Assembly (NCBI GenBank): GCA_002428685.1
Contig: DIXL01000002.1
Span: forward strand, 2,694-22,610
Direction: 5' to 3'
Length of the DNA stretch: 19,917 nucleotides
Origin: Cloacimonetes bacterium UBA6081
GTDB lineage: Bacteria; Cloacimonadota; Cloacimonadia; Cloacimonadales; Cloacimonadaceae
Positions 8,754 to 16,707 of the stretch are shown here, piece after piece. The notes under the pieces were generated by a model. It was not told where the DNA came from, did no database searches, and saw only the letters and a program-made list of their open reading frames with translations. A program made the position numbers and the translations under genes. Positions within the stretch are counted from its first letter, which is position 1, and every line of letters starts with the position of its first letter.

Positions 8754-9995
8754 TTAATCTTTCATACGGCGAAAGTCCCGCATGCTAATCAGAGAGGCTG
8801 CTCCCAGAAAACCGGCAGCCACCACGAACACAGCGGTGATGTTAAAAATCTTTAGCAAGGCAAAACCCAGCACTGGGGCAATCAAACCCCTGATCCCCGT
8901 CATGGTTACATGGACGCTTTGATACATGGAGGCGTCTTCCTTGCCCGCAAAGAAAATGGAGGACATATTCCAGGCTACATTCACAGCCGCCATCGCAATC
9001 CCAAAAATGAAATAGGCTATGAACACAATCACCACAGGCAAAACGCTTTCTCCCGCCCATAGCGAAGACACTACAAACAGCAAGGGAAACACCATCAACA
9101 GGGCAAAACTGCGGCTGATGAACTTGAAAGGGTGCATGCGGTCGTGAATTTTGCCTATTACCGGCGAAAGCAAAAGCGAGCCAACCTGCGATAGCACGCC
9201 TTTTGCCAGAAAGTTGTTGGTGTAGCTAAGATGCAGCTTATCAACCAGATAGATGGGGATTATCGGCTGCATCATAATAAAGCCCATGCCATAGATGGAA
9301 AAACTGCGTTCAAAGGCGGCAAAAGGTTTGTTCTCTTTCAATAGTTTGAACGTGCGGCGTAGGGGGTCTAAAAGCTGCTGCCGGAAAGGAATTCGGGCGC
9401 AGTCCCTGGGGCCAATCGGTTCCTGAATGCGGATCATGGAAAGCACCGCACAACTGCAAAAACCGGCTAAGCCCGTGGCGACAAGAATCCAGCGGAAGCT
9501 TTGCTCCTGGATGTCCAAAAGTCTTCCCGCCATAAAAGTTACCACTATCGAAACCACCATGCCCAAACTGATGGTGTAACCAAAAACTTTGGCACGGCGA
9601 GTGGAATTTATATTCTTTTGAAAGATGCTGTTTTGCGCCGGAATCAGCAGTGAATTAGCCGAAAAAACCAACCCCAGCAGCACCAGGTATTCATTCATCG
9701 TCCCCAACCAGATGGCATAAACCAAACTTAAACGGCCTACTATTCCGGCCAGCAGAAACCAGCGGGCTTTATGGCAGCTTTGCTCAAAAATCCTGCCCCA
9801 CCAGATGGAAAGAAGATTGGAAATTGGCCCGATCATCGTCATCAGCATCAGTTGCCAATCCTGGGCATGCAAAGCCTTGCGGGCAATGATGTCCTGCGTT
9901 TGGTTCAAACTTTGCACCACGCCATTGAATAAAGCGGCAATCAGTAGCAGGATGGTGCTTTGTTTCTCGCTGGGGCTTAATGACTTTAAATTCAA
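8754..9995 (-). CDS. MFS transporter
   Basis: A 413-residue polytopic membrane protein of the major facilitator superfamily. It has about 11-12 hydrophobic segments in two halves, separated by a basic cytoplasmic loop at about 190-225. Motif-A-like loops occur between helices 2 and 3 (WGRIF, 66-70, then K/R residues) and again in the second half (GKIHDR, 281-286), which is the expected MFS pseudo-symmetry. The substrate cannot be read from sequence; a drug or metabolite exporter is only a guess. The start is a TTG at 9993-9995, preceded by AAGGAG (10002-10007) with 6 nt spacing. The next in-frame ATG is at residue 50 inside the membrane region, so TTG is required. It is divergent from add and upstream of the C25 protease gene, from which a strong hairpin separates it. 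Confidence 0.88.
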   Translation of the reverse strand: MNLKSLSPSEKQSTILLLIAALFNGVVQSLNQTQDIIARKALHAQDWQLMLMTMIGPISNLLSIWWGRIFEQSCHKARWFLLAGIVGRLSLVYAIWLGTMNEYLVLLGLVFSANSLLIPAQNSIFQKNINSTRRAKVFGYTISLGMVVSIVVTFMAGRLLDIQEQSFRWILVATGLAGFCSCAVLSMIRIQEPIGPRDCARIPFRQQLLDPLRRTFKLLKENKPFAAFERSFSIYGMGFIMMQPIIPIYLVDKLHLSYTNNFLAKGVLSQVGSLLLSPVIGKIHDRMHPFKFISRSFALLMVFPLLFVVSSLWAGESVLPVVIVFIAYFIFGIAMAAVNVAWNMSSIFFAGKEDASMYQSVHVTMTGIRGLIAPVLGFALLKIFNITAVFVVAAGFLGAASLISMRDFRRMKD

Positions 9996-10062
9996 GCAAA
10001 ACTCCTTGGGGAAAAAACAGTTTTTTTATAGCCGGATTTCCTGTCAATGGCTGTTTACACTT

Positions 10063-10097
10063 CCGGTTTTAATGCAAAACGAGCATTATGTTACCGG
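10063..10097. repeat. Two-tier hairpin in divergent promoter region
   Basis: The inner stem TAATGC (10070-10075) pairs with GCATTA (10083-10088) around a 7-nt loop. The outer stem CCGGT (10063-10067) pairs with ACCGG (10093-10097), with a small asymmetric internal loop between. It lies between divergent genes, so a terminator role is unlikely; an operator or leader structure is possible. Confidence 0.55.
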
Positions 10098-10120
10098 ATA
10101 AATTGGGGTAAGCAGATAGA

Positions 10121-10224
10121 CTTCAGTTGCAGTTATGAACAGGGAGTCACTCTCGTTTTGCATCAAAACTGTCTTCAGTTGCAATTATGAACAGGGAGTC
10201 GCTCTCGTTTAACATCAAAACTAC
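10121..10224. repeat. Two tandem 52-bp direct repeats
   Basis: Copy 1 is 10121-10172 and copy 2 is 10173-10224. They differ at about six positions, two of which are the last two bases. A decayed third start (TTTCAGCTCTTAT) follows at about 10225. Each unit contains a small palindrome (GAGT-C-ACTC in copy 1). The repeats lie between the MFS and add starts and may be tandem binding sites for a regulator, but no known operator is recognised. Confidence 0.85.
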
Positions 10225-10280
10225 TTTCAGCTCTTATTAGCTTAATCCAAAGAATCTGCAAGTACCCCGAAAGAAACCAT

Positions 10281-10309
10281 TTGACACAAAGTTCAATTCC
10301 CATAGTTTG
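10281..10309 (+). promoter_or_regulatory. Candidate promoter for add operon
   Basis: A perfect TTGACA box is at 10281-10286. The best downstream match is weak: CATAGT at 10301-10306 with a 14-nt spacer, or TAGTTT at 10303-10308 with 16 nt. The position, about 30 nt before the adenosine deaminase ATG, is sensible. The poor -10 keeps this tentative, and FCB bacteria often use a different promoter consensus. Confidence 0.3.
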
Positions 10310-10336
10310 TTATGAAAGAATAAAGAGGAAGAAAAA

Positions 10337-11416
10337 ATGAAGATTAAGATGACGAGAGACTTCATCCAAAAGCTGCCCAAGACGGATTTGCATGTGCATT
10401 TGGATGGCAGTGTGCGGATTGAAACTATTATAGACTTGGCTAAAAAGAACAACATAAAGCTGCCTACCCTGGATGCAGCAGAACTGCGAAAACTGATAGT
10501 GTGCGGCGATAAAACCGAGAGTTTGGAAGACTACCTGCGTGGATTTCACATTGTGAATCTGGTGTTGCAGGATAAAGAAGGCCTCAAACGTGCCGCTTAT
10601 GAGTTGGCCGAAGATGCCGCCAAAGAAAATGTGCGCTATATGGAAGTGCGCTATTCGCCAATCTTACATACCGATCAGGGATTGAAGCTGACCGAAATTT
10701 CGCAGGCTGTGATAGATGGACTGAAGCATGCAGAGCGGGATTTCAGCATAAAAACCGGAGTGATTATCTGTGGAATCCGCAATATGGATCCCACCACTTC
10801 TTTAAAATTGGCCGAACTGGCCATAGCCTTTAAAAACAAGGGTGTAATAGGCTTTGACCTGGCGGGTGGAGAATATAATCACCCCGCCAAAGACCATAAA
10901 GAAGCCTTTGATTTGGCCTTACGCAACAATTTGAACATCACCATCCATGCCGGTGAAGCCTATGGCCCCGAAAGTATTCATCAGGCTTTGCACTATTGTG
11001 GCACACATCGCATTGGTCATGGCACCAGGCTGGTGGAAGATGGCGACCTGTTGAACTATGTGAACGATCACCGCATCCCCGTGGAAATCTGCATAAAAAG
11101 CAATTTCCACACCAAAGCCGTGGCCGATATCCGTAGCCACCCCATCGATTTTTACATAGATTATGGCCTGCGTGTAACCATCAATACCGATAACCGCACC
11201 ATCAGCGATACCACCGTTACCGACGAGTACATGCTTGCCATCAACGAGCTGGGGCTGGATTATCCCACGGTGAAATATGTGGTTCTCAATGGCTTTAAAA
11301 GTGCCTTTATCCCTTATAAGGAAAGGGTTAGACTGATAAATCAAACCTTGAAAGAATTTGAAGAAATTGAAGAAACCGAACTGAAAACCAAGGTGAAAGT
11401 AAAAGAAAACCTGTAG
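10337..11416 (+). CDS. add: Adenosine deaminase
   Basis: A cytoplasmic zinc enzyme converting adenosine (and deoxyadenosine) to inosine and ammonia in purine salvage. The 359-residue length is typical. Visible motifs are TDLHVHLDGS with zinc ligands H19 and H21, GFDLAGGE (172-179), HAGEAYGP with zinc ligand H204 and catalytic E207, RIGHGT with H228, VEICIKSN, and NTDNR with zinc ligand D285. The residue after D285 is N where mammalian enzymes have D; I believe the NTDNR form is frequent in bacterial adenosine deaminases, so activity is expected. The C-terminus is an acidic then lysine-rich tail. The RBS is GAGG about 8 nt before the ATG; an in-frame ATG four codons on is a less likely start. 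It is the first gene of the + strand series; gmhA follows after 12 nt. Confidence 0.95.
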   Translation: MKIKMTRDFIQKLPKTDLHVHLDGSVRIETIIDLAKKNNIKLPTLDAAELRKLIVCGDKTESLEDYLRGFHIVNLVLQDKEGLKRAAYELAEDAAKENVRYMEVRYSPILHTDQGLKLTEISQAVIDGLKHAERDFSIKTGVIICGIRNMDPTTSLKLAELAIAFKNKGVIGFDLAGGEYNHPAKDHKEAFDLALRNNLNITIHAGEAYGPESIHQALHYCGTHRIGHGTRLVEDGDLLNYVNDHRIPVEICIKSNFHTKAVADIRSHPIDFYIDYGLRVTINTDNRTISDTTVTDEYMLAINELGLDYPTVKYVVLNGFKSAFIPYKERVRLINQTLKEFEEIEETELKTKVKVKENL

Positions 11417-11428
11417 GAGCTACGAACC

Positions 11429-12040
11429 TTGATTGAGACTATAAAAACTGCGCTAAGCACTGCTCAAGATTTGCTGCAAGCATTTAGGGAAGATGCCGCT
11501 AACTTACAGGAAATAGAAAAATTAGCACATCAGATAGTAGATGTTTACAGCCACAAAGGCAAGCTGATTGTCTTTGGCAATGGCGGCAGTATGTGCGATG
11601 CCATGCATTTGGCTGAAGAGCTGACCGGACGTTATCATATTGACCGGCCAGCCCTTGCAGCTCTTGCCATCAGCGATGCCGGACACCTTAGCTGTGTGGC
11701 AAATGACTACGGCTATGAAAATGTGTTTTCCCGCGGGGTGGAAGCCTTGGCAAATGCAGGAGATATGGTGATTGGCCTTTCCACCAGCGGAAATTCGGCA
11801 AATGTGATTAAGGGCTTGCAAACTGCCACAGAAAAAGGATGTTTTACCGCAGCCTTATTGGGAAAAAGTGGAGGCAAGCTTCTGGATACCTGCGATTTTC
11901 AGATTGTTGCCCCCTCGTCAGACACAGCCCGCATTCAGGAAATTCACGGAATTGTGATTCATATCCTCATTTCTTTGGTGGAGACAGAACTTTTCTTGAC
12001 GCCCAAAGCCTCTGCAATTCCCTGCACTCAAATATGTTAA
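11429..12040 (+). CDS. gmhA: Sedoheptulose-7-phosphate isomerase (GmhA)
   Basis: This cytoplasmic SIS-domain enzyme isomerises D-sedoheptulose 7-phosphate to D-glycero-D-manno-heptose 7-phosphate, the first step of LPS-core or S-layer heptose synthesis. It matches E. coli GmhA closely: GNGGSMCDAMHLAEELTGRY (50-69), ISDAGHLSCVANDYG, STSGNSANVIKG and ARIQEIHGIVIHILI. Residues equivalent to the catalytic H61, E65, Q172 and H180 are H60, E64, Q170 and H178. At 203 residues it is slightly longer than E. coli GmhA (192) because of a C-terminal tail. The start is TTG with AGGAG (11415-11419) 9 nt upstream. It lies 12 nt after add and 15 nt before the nuclease gene. Its presence implies heptose-containing surface polysaccharide. 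Confidence 0.95.
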   Translation: MIETIKTALSTAQDLLQAFREDAANLQEIEKLAHQIVDVYSHKGKLIVFGNGGSMCDAMHLAEELTGRYHIDRPALAALAISDAGHLSCVANDYGYENVFSRGVEALANAGDMVIGLSTSGNSANVIKGLQTATEKGCFTAALLGKSGGKLLDTCDFQIVAPSSDTARIQEIHGIVIHILISLVETELFLTPKASAIPCTQIC

Positions 12041-12055
12041 ATTAAGAAGGACGCC

Positions 12056-13099
12056 ATGCCCAAAGCCATAATAAAACTCAGTATCTGCCTGATTCTGCTT
12101 ACCTTTGCCCTCGGTTTGAATGCCGATTATTATGATACAGTGATAAACTTAACCGGACAAAACCTGTTTAACGGCCTCCGGTCGCTGATTTCCAACAACA
12201 CCAATACCAGTTACGACGCCTCTAAAGTTGTGCTGTTTCAAACCCTGGACAACACCGGTGGGAATGTTACATGTGTATATACCGGACAGGTTTACAACGT
12301 TGGATACAATTATAATGGCAATAGTAATCCCAATACCGAACACACCTATGCCCAAAGCTGGTTTGTGGGAAGCGAAACATCAAAACAGAAATCAGATTTG
12401 CATCATCTGTTTGTAACTAACTCTGTGGTAAACAGTTCCCGTGGTAATTATCCTCTGACCACAGTGGCAAATCACAGCACTGCCAATGTGTATTACACCT
12501 CCACACCCAGACAAAGCTATCGGGGCAGCAGTGCAAGTGGTTACACGGTGTTTGAGCCTGCCGACCAATTCAAGGGAAACATTGCCCGTGCCTTGCTGTA
12601 TTTTAATACTCGCTATGCGGGCAACAATTTGGTTCAGCAGAATGTGGATATGCTACCGGTGTTGCTGTTGTGGCATGTGGCCGATCCTCCTGATGCGGCA
12701 GAAGTTACTCGTAACATTGGGGTTTACAACTATCAAAATAACCGCAATCCCTATGTGGATCATCCAGAATTTGTGGGCAGGATTTGGGGCGGAACAGATA
12801 ATGCCGATGACTTGCTGCTTACTATTCCGGAGCTGAAAATAAGCTCTATTTATCCCAATCCCTTTAGCAGCAGCCTGGCAATTTCGGTGGATAGCAAAAG
12901 CTCTACGCCTGTAACAGCAACGGTTTACAATCTGAAAGGCCAAAAAGTATTTTATCAGTCTTATACCCTTACAACCGGAGAAACTAAACTGGAGTTTGAT
13001 GGCAAGGACACAAACGGCAAAGCTCTGAATCCCGGAATTTACTTTATCCAATTAGAAAGCCCCAAACAGCGGCTAAATACCAAAGTCCTTAAACTATAG
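12056..13099 (+). CDS. Secreted endonuclease I family protein with C-terminal sorting domain
   Basis: An extracellular, metal-dependent nuclease of the endonuclease I (EndA/Vvn, beta-beta-alpha metal) family, probably non-specific for DNA and RNA. The signal peptide is about residues 1-23. The nuclease domain spans about 25-245: E95-H96 in NTEHTYAQSW (general base and metal region), KSDLHHLF (112-119), FEPADQFKGNIARALLYF, LLWHVADPPD and NRNPYVDHPE (229-237), the usual family signature. Residues 264-347 form a Por-secretion/FlgD-Ig-like tail: SIYPNPF, VYNLKGQKV, GIYFIQL and a lysine-containing end. This suggests export beyond the outer membrane by a type IX-like route, which is inference. The RBS AAGAAGG precedes the ATG. 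It lies 15 nt after gmhA and probably ends that transcription unit. Confidence 0.92.
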   Translation: MPKAIIKLSICLILLTFALGLNADYYDTVINLTGQNLFNGLRSLISNNTNTSYDASKVVLFQTLDNTGGNVTCVYTGQVYNVGYNYNGNSNPNTEHTYAQSWFVGSETSKQKSDLHHLFVTNSVVNSSRGNYPLTTVANHSTANVYYTSTPRQSYRGSSASGYTVFEPADQFKGNIARALLYFNTRYAGNNLVQQNVDMLPVLLLWHVADPPDAAEVTRNIGVYNYQNNRNPYVDHPEFVGRIWGGTDNADDLLLTIPELKISSIYPNPFSSSLAISVDSKSSTPVTATVYNLKGQKVFYQSYTLTTGETKLEFDGKDTNGKALNPGIYFIQLESPKQRLNTKVLKL

Positions 13100-13105
13100 C
13101 AAGAT

Positions 13106-13121
13106 AGCACATATTTGTGCT
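13106..13121. promoter_or_regulatory. 16-bp palindrome between nuclease and dsbD genes
   Basis: AGCACA (13106-13111) and TGTGCT (13116-13121) form a perfect 6-bp stem around TATT, 7 nt after the nuclease stop. The following TTCTTGT is only partly T-rich, so this is either a weak terminator or an operator for the dsbD cluster. No convincing -35/-10 pair was found in 13122-13209. Confidence 0.4.
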
Positions 13122-13209
13122 TCTTGTCAAGGCATTGTATGCTAATGTTTGTAAAAATCTTGGAATGTTTTGTGCATGTAGTTAGTTGATAAGAAAATGA
13201 TTTATCCGT

Positions 13210-13214
13210 GGAGG
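13210..13214 (+). promoter_or_regulatory. Ribosome binding site deciding the dsbD start
   Basis: GGAGG at 13210-13214 lies 9 nt before the ATG at 13224. The in-frame ATG at 13197 has no comparable site and would add nine residues before a normal signal peptide. Confidence 0.7.
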
Positions 13215-13223
13215 AATAGTCTT

Positions 13224-15089
13224 ATGCGGAACAGCCATAAAATGTTGTTAATGATGGGAATAGTCCTGCTGCTATTGCAGCCGCTTTTTTCTCAAAGCGT
13301 CAAGTTTTCCCTTGGTCAACCAAGCTTGAAGCCAGGCGACAAAGGGGCTATCAAGGCCACTTTAACCATTCCTGCCGGCCAAAAACAGACAATTAATCCT
13401 CAAGATCCTGAGTATTTCTTTCTGCAGGCAAGTCATCCGGATTTAAACTTTGGTAAACCTGTATATCCCAAGGCAACCAAGGTGGTTTCTGAAGAAGAAT
13501 GGCTATATTATCCGCAAGTAACTCTTACTCTGCCTTTTACGGTGAAGGCAAACGCCAAGCCCGGGGCCAAACAGATAAATGCTATCATGGGCTACAGCCT
13601 TTGCTATGACAGCGGAATGTGCAATCCTCCGGAAGAAGTGGAGCATAGTCTTAGCCTGCAAGTGCAATCCACTGAAATAATTAGCCCGATAAAAACTGAG
13701 AATCCTGATACTCCTGTGGATAATTTGGACACTCTTGAGAATCAGAATTCCACTTCCCCTGGGAAGCCGATTTCCGAATCAGCTGTGGAGAATCGGAATT
13801 CTCCACCCCAAGACACCAGCCCTCCTCCACCCTGGAGTGAAATATTGAAGTATATCCTTTTTGCCTTTTTGGGGGGATTGATCCTGAATATAACTCCCTG
13901 TGTGCTGCCAATTTTACCCATCCGCATCATGAGCATTATGAATCAAGCTCAGAAAGATAGAAGCAAGGTGCTAAATCACACCTTTGTCTATACCCTGGGT
14001 GTCCTGCTTTCTTTTGCTGCCATGGCAGGAGTATTCATTGCCTTGCAACAGGCTGGTGAATCGGCAGGATGGGGTTTGCAAAATCAGAACCCAGGGTTTG
14101 TAATTGTGTTGATGAGCATTGTCTTTGTCTTTGCGCTGTCGCTATTGGGTGTGTTTGAAATCCATGCTCCCGGGATGAATACTGCCACCAAAGCCACTTC
14201 CAAAGGTGGCTACAGCGGATCCTTTTTTGGGGGCATCTTTGCCTTTTTGATGGCGATTTCCTGCACAGGTCCCTTTTTGGGAGTAGCCCTGCCTTTTGCT
14301 TTAAAACTATCACCGGTATTAATGATGGTGTTTTTTCTGTTCATTGGCCTGGGTTTTGCCTCACCATTTCTGATTATCGGATTTTTCCCCAAGGCTTTAA
14401 AAGCCATCCCCAAACCGGGGGACTGGATGGTGATTTTTAAAGAAACCATGGGCTTTGTGCTGTTTTACATTGTTTATACCCAGCTAAAAACTTTGCTGAT
14501 GCTAACTGATGGCGATTACTTTTTAAAAGTGATCTGGTTTATGATAATCCTGGGATTTTCGGTGTGGATGTATGGTCGCTTTGTGCGCATGGAACACAGC
14601 AAGGCAACCCAGTGGATCTTTACCATTCTACCAATTTTGTTAATCGTGTTTGCCGCCATCACCTATTTACCTCTACCGGAAAGCAAGCCGCAAATTGAAC
14701 AGCAGCAGAGCGGTGACTTATTACCGGCTCCCCATGCTCCGGAAGGCTGGTATGTGTTTAACGAGCCGCTTTTTAGCAAACTCACGGCAGAAGGCAAGCC
14801 CATCTTTCTGGATATTGGGGCTGCCTGGTGTAAAAACTGCTTGACGAATGAGAAGACAGTGCTATTCACGGACTCTATGATGAAAGAATTTAAGGACAAA
14901 GGCGTAGTATTGCTGCGTGGAGATTTTACCAAAAAAGACGAAACACTGTTTGCCTGGATTAAAAAGCATGGCAGGGCGGGAGTTCCGTTCAATGCTCTGT
15001 ATCTGCCGGGCAAGGAACCTGTCATTTTTGGAGAACTGCTTAGCAAAGGTGAAATCAGCACTGCCTTAGCCCAAATACAGGGAGAATAG
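13224..15089 (+). CDS. dsbD: Thiol:disulfide interchange protein DsbD
   Basis: An inner-membrane protein that carries electrons from cytoplasmic thioredoxin to periplasmic thiol proteins. Numbering is from the ATG at 13224 (621 residues). The signal peptide is about 1-24. The periplasmic alpha domain (25-150) has C127 and C133 in CYDSGMCNPPEE, with the same spacing as C103/C109 of E. coli. A Pro/Ser/Thr linker covers about 152-204. The membrane beta domain has about eight helices, with C226 in NITPCVLP and C347 in SCTGPF as the redox pair. The C-terminal thioredoxin domain has C536-KN-C539 (AAWCKNCLTNE) and a cis-proline in GVPFNA. Length is close to E. coli DsbD. It leads the redox cluster, and its stop TAG touches the next ATG. 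An upstream in-frame ATG at 13197 is possible but lacks an RBS. Confidence 0.93.
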   Translation: MRNSHKMLLMMGIVLLLLQPLFSQSVKFSLGQPSLKPGDKGAIKATLTIPAGQKQTINPQDPEYFFLQASHPDLNFGKPVYPKATKVVSEEEWLYYPQVTLTLPFTVKANAKPGAKQINAIMGYSLCYDSGMCNPPEEVEHSLSLQVQSTEIISPIKTENPDTPVDNLDTLENQNSTSPGKPISESAVENRNSPPQDTSPPPPWSEILKYILFAFLGGLILNITPCVLPILPIRIMSIMNQAQKDRSKVLNHTFVYTLGVLLSFAAMAGVFIALQQAGESAGWGLQNQNPGFVIVLMSIVFVFALSLLGVFEIHAPGMNTATKATSKGGYSGSFFGGIFAFLMAISCTGPFLGVALPFALKLSPVLMMVFFLFIGLGFASPFLIIGFFPKALKAIPKPGDWMVIFKETMGFVLFYIVYTQLKTLLMLTDGDYFLKVIWFMIILGFSVWMYGRFVRMEHSKATQWIFTILPILLIVFAAITYLPLPESKPQIEQQQSGDLLPAPHAPEGWYVFNEPLFSKLTAEGKPIFLDIGAAWCKNCLTNEKTVLFTDSMMKEFKDKGVVLLRGDFTKKDETLFAWIKKHGRAGVPFNALYLPGKEPVIFGELLSKGEISTALAQIQGE

Positions 15090-16196
15090 ATGAAATTTGT
15101 AATATATCTGCTGCTCGTGCTTGCAGTTTGCGGATTGGTATCCTGCGATCGCTATGAGCATGCCTTTCAACCGGTGGAGCAAGTGGATTTTGCCGCGGAA
15201 CTGTTTACCCCGTTGCAAACTGGCTTCAATAATGCCACAGCCACTGATCTGTCTCCTGCCATGGCTTTTTATGCAGAAGATTACTTTCATTATGGCTTGA
15301 ATAAAAGCGAATGGGAAGCCGCCTTACAAACACTGCTCAGCGGGGTGGCAAATCCCGTATTTGAAATCAGCTTCAGCAGCACAAGCCTGATAAACGAAAC
15401 CAACGCTTTTGCCAATTGGCACTTAAAAATTAGTGATCCTGCCACACAAGCTGTGCTTGCAGACAGCAACTATGTGGGTGAACGGTTAATAAAGCAAAAC
15501 GGTGAGTGGCTGCTGCGTGGAAATCAACAATCATGCAATCCTCCCGCAGCAAAACAACGGGTGATTGTGGAATACGTTACCAATATTGGATGCAGCTATT
15601 GTCCTGCCGTGGAAGCAGAATTGCACGAACTGTCTCTGCTGCATCCGGGTAAGTTTATTTACCTTACTCATCAGCTTTCCGGGCCGGTGATGATAAACGA
15701 TCCCATGTTTGCCTATTATAGTGCATTCAGTGCTCCGGTTTCCATTATCCAGGGTATGGCAAAGCTATCCAGCGGAACTGACGACGTAATAGCTCAATAT
15801 GCACCTTTGGTTAATGCTCAGTTGGATATTGATGCCCAGATGGATTATCAAATAATCAGCACTTTGGTTTCTGGCAACAACCTTTCCGGCAGCGTGCAGC
15901 TAACCCCCAAAATAACGGGGTTCGACCAAACCAGTCTGGTGCTTAATCTGGCTATTATAGACAAGGTCTCCACCGCTACAAACGTTAGTGGTGAACCGCT
16001 TACCAATATAGTTATCGGACGCAAACGCATCGATATCAGTGCCCAGGATTTTGGCTATCCCATCACCTTTGATTTTAATGCCAATGTAACCATCCCCACC
16101 GATGCTGCACTGGTAATTTTTGCGCAAAAAACCCCTGCCACATTTGCCAACAATGCAGTAATTTACAGCGGCTTGGAAATTCCCCTCAGCCGCTGA
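15090..16196 (+). CDS. Lipoprotein with NTF2-like and Omp28-type CSYC domains
   Basis: A probable outer-membrane or periplasmic lipoprotein. The signal peptide ends in a lipobox (GLVSC), with C19 as the lipid anchor. Residues about 28-148 look like an NTF2/SnoaL-like domain, recognisable from a helix-rich start (FYAEDYF, WEAALQTLL) and then beta strands ending in EWLLRGNQ. Residues about 155-368 begin with VIVEYVTNIGCSYCPAVEAEL, a thioredoxin-fold opening with C168 and C171, and continue like Omp28-related proteins. The CXXC indicates a thiol-disulfide partner, plausibly reduced by the adjacent DsbD. The ATG directly follows the dsbD stop, so the two are probably translationally linked. Fusion of an NTF2-like domain to an Omp28 domain is not an arrangement I know; the NTF2 call is from pattern only. 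C149 is an additional unpaired cysteine. Confidence 0.75.
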   Translation: MKFVIYLLLVLAVCGLVSCDRYEHAFQPVEQVDFAAELFTPLQTGFNNATATDLSPAMAFYAEDYFHYGLNKSEWEAALQTLLSGVANPVFEISFSSTSLINETNAFANWHLKISDPATQAVLADSNYVGERLIKQNGEWLLRGNQQSCNPPAAKQRVIVEYVTNIGCSYCPAVEAELHELSLLHPGKFIYLTHQLSGPVMINDPMFAYYSAFSAPVSIIQGMAKLSSGTDDVIAQYAPLVNAQLDIDAQMDYQIISTLVSGNNLSGSVQLTPKITGFDQTSLVLNLAIIDKVSTATNVSGEPLTNIVIGRKRIDISAQDFGYPITFDFNANVTIPTDAALVIFAQKTPATFANNAVIYSGLEIPLSR

Positions 16197-16212
16197 GCAA
16201 AGGAAGATTTAT

Positions 16213-16704
16213 ATGAAAAACCTGTTACTTATCATTGCCCTGCTGCTCTTTGCAACCTTGCTTTGTGCAGACGCCATGCCCGAATTTAAACTTCCCGATG
16301 CCTCGGGTAAGAATGTCCCCCTTAGCGAGCTTTTGGGAAAGGGTCCCATCCTGCTGGATTTTTGGGCAGATTATTGCAAACCCTGTAAGGATGCAATGCC
16401 TCAGTTGCATAAGCTGGCAGAAAAGTATGACAGCTTGACCGTTGTGATGGTTTCCATCGATGCACCCAAGAATCAAGCCAAGGCCAAAGCCTACCTGAAA
16501 AGCAAGAATTACAAGTTTGTTACGCTGTTTGATGCCGATAAAACCCTGGCCAAGAAACTGGGAGTGGTAAACCCTCCGCACACCTTTATAATGGACATGC
16601 AGGGTGAGATATTGTATTCGCATGTGGGTTACGAAGCAGGGGTGGAGAACGAATATGAGCACAATATCAGAGTGATTTTAGGCTTGGAAACCGAGGCGGA
16701 ATAA
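16213..16704 (+). CDS. TlpA-like periplasmic thioredoxin
   Basis: A small exported thioredoxin-fold protein of the TlpA/ResA/AhpC-TSA type, 163 residues. The signal peptide is about 1-20. The domain starts with MPEFKLPDASGKNVPLSEL, typical of this family. The active site is C55-KP-C58 in FWADYCKPCKDAMPQL, followed by TVVMVSID and cis-P122 in NPPHTFIMD. The residue before C55 is Y where W is usual (WCXXC); this is conservative and should leave activity. It probably reduces disulfides in periplasmic partners using electrons from DsbD. It lies 16 nt after the lipoprotein gene, with an AAGGAAG RBS, and 3 nt before the barrel gene. The cysteine in LLCADA does not fit a lipobox well, so it is read as soluble. 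Confidence 0.92.
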   Translation: MKNLLLIIALLLFATLLCADAMPEFKLPDASGKNVPLSELLGKGPILLDFWADYCKPCKDAMPQLHKLAEKYDSLTVVMVSIDAPKNQAKAKAYLKSKNYKFVTLFDADKTLAKKLGVVNPPHTFIMDMQGEILYSHVGYEAGVENEYEHNIRVILGLETEAE

Positions 16705-16707
16705 AAT

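Larger units (their letters stand above)
9996..10336. other. Divergent intergenic region between MFS and add
   Basis: This 341-bp gap has no credible gene. It holds the RBS of the MFS gene, an A/T-run inverted pair around 10012-10027, a two-tier hairpin at 10063-10097, two tandem 52-bp repeats at 10121-10224 and a candidate promoter for add at 10281. An 11-bp word at 10073-10083 recurs inverted at 10152-10162 inside repeat copy 1, which ties the hairpin and the repeats together. Confidence 0.75.

Noticed and set aside
10121..10224. Possible CRISPR array
   Set aside because: There are only two units, directly adjacent with no unique spacers, and no cas genes nearby.
11179..11200. Loss of a catalytic Asp in adenosine deaminase (NTDN in place of NTDD)
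   Set aside because: The zinc ligand D285 is intact, and to my knowledge the NTDNR form is common in bacterial adenosine deaminases.
13197..13223. Nine-codon N-terminal extension of DsbD from the ATG at 13197
   Set aside because: There is no good RBS before 13197, whereas GGAGG lies 9 nt before the ATG at 13224, which begins a normal signal peptide.
16252..16275. Lipobox in the TlpA-like protein (LLCADA)
   Set aside because: The residue before the Cys is Leu, not Gly/Ala/Ser, so signal peptidase I cleavage is more likely.
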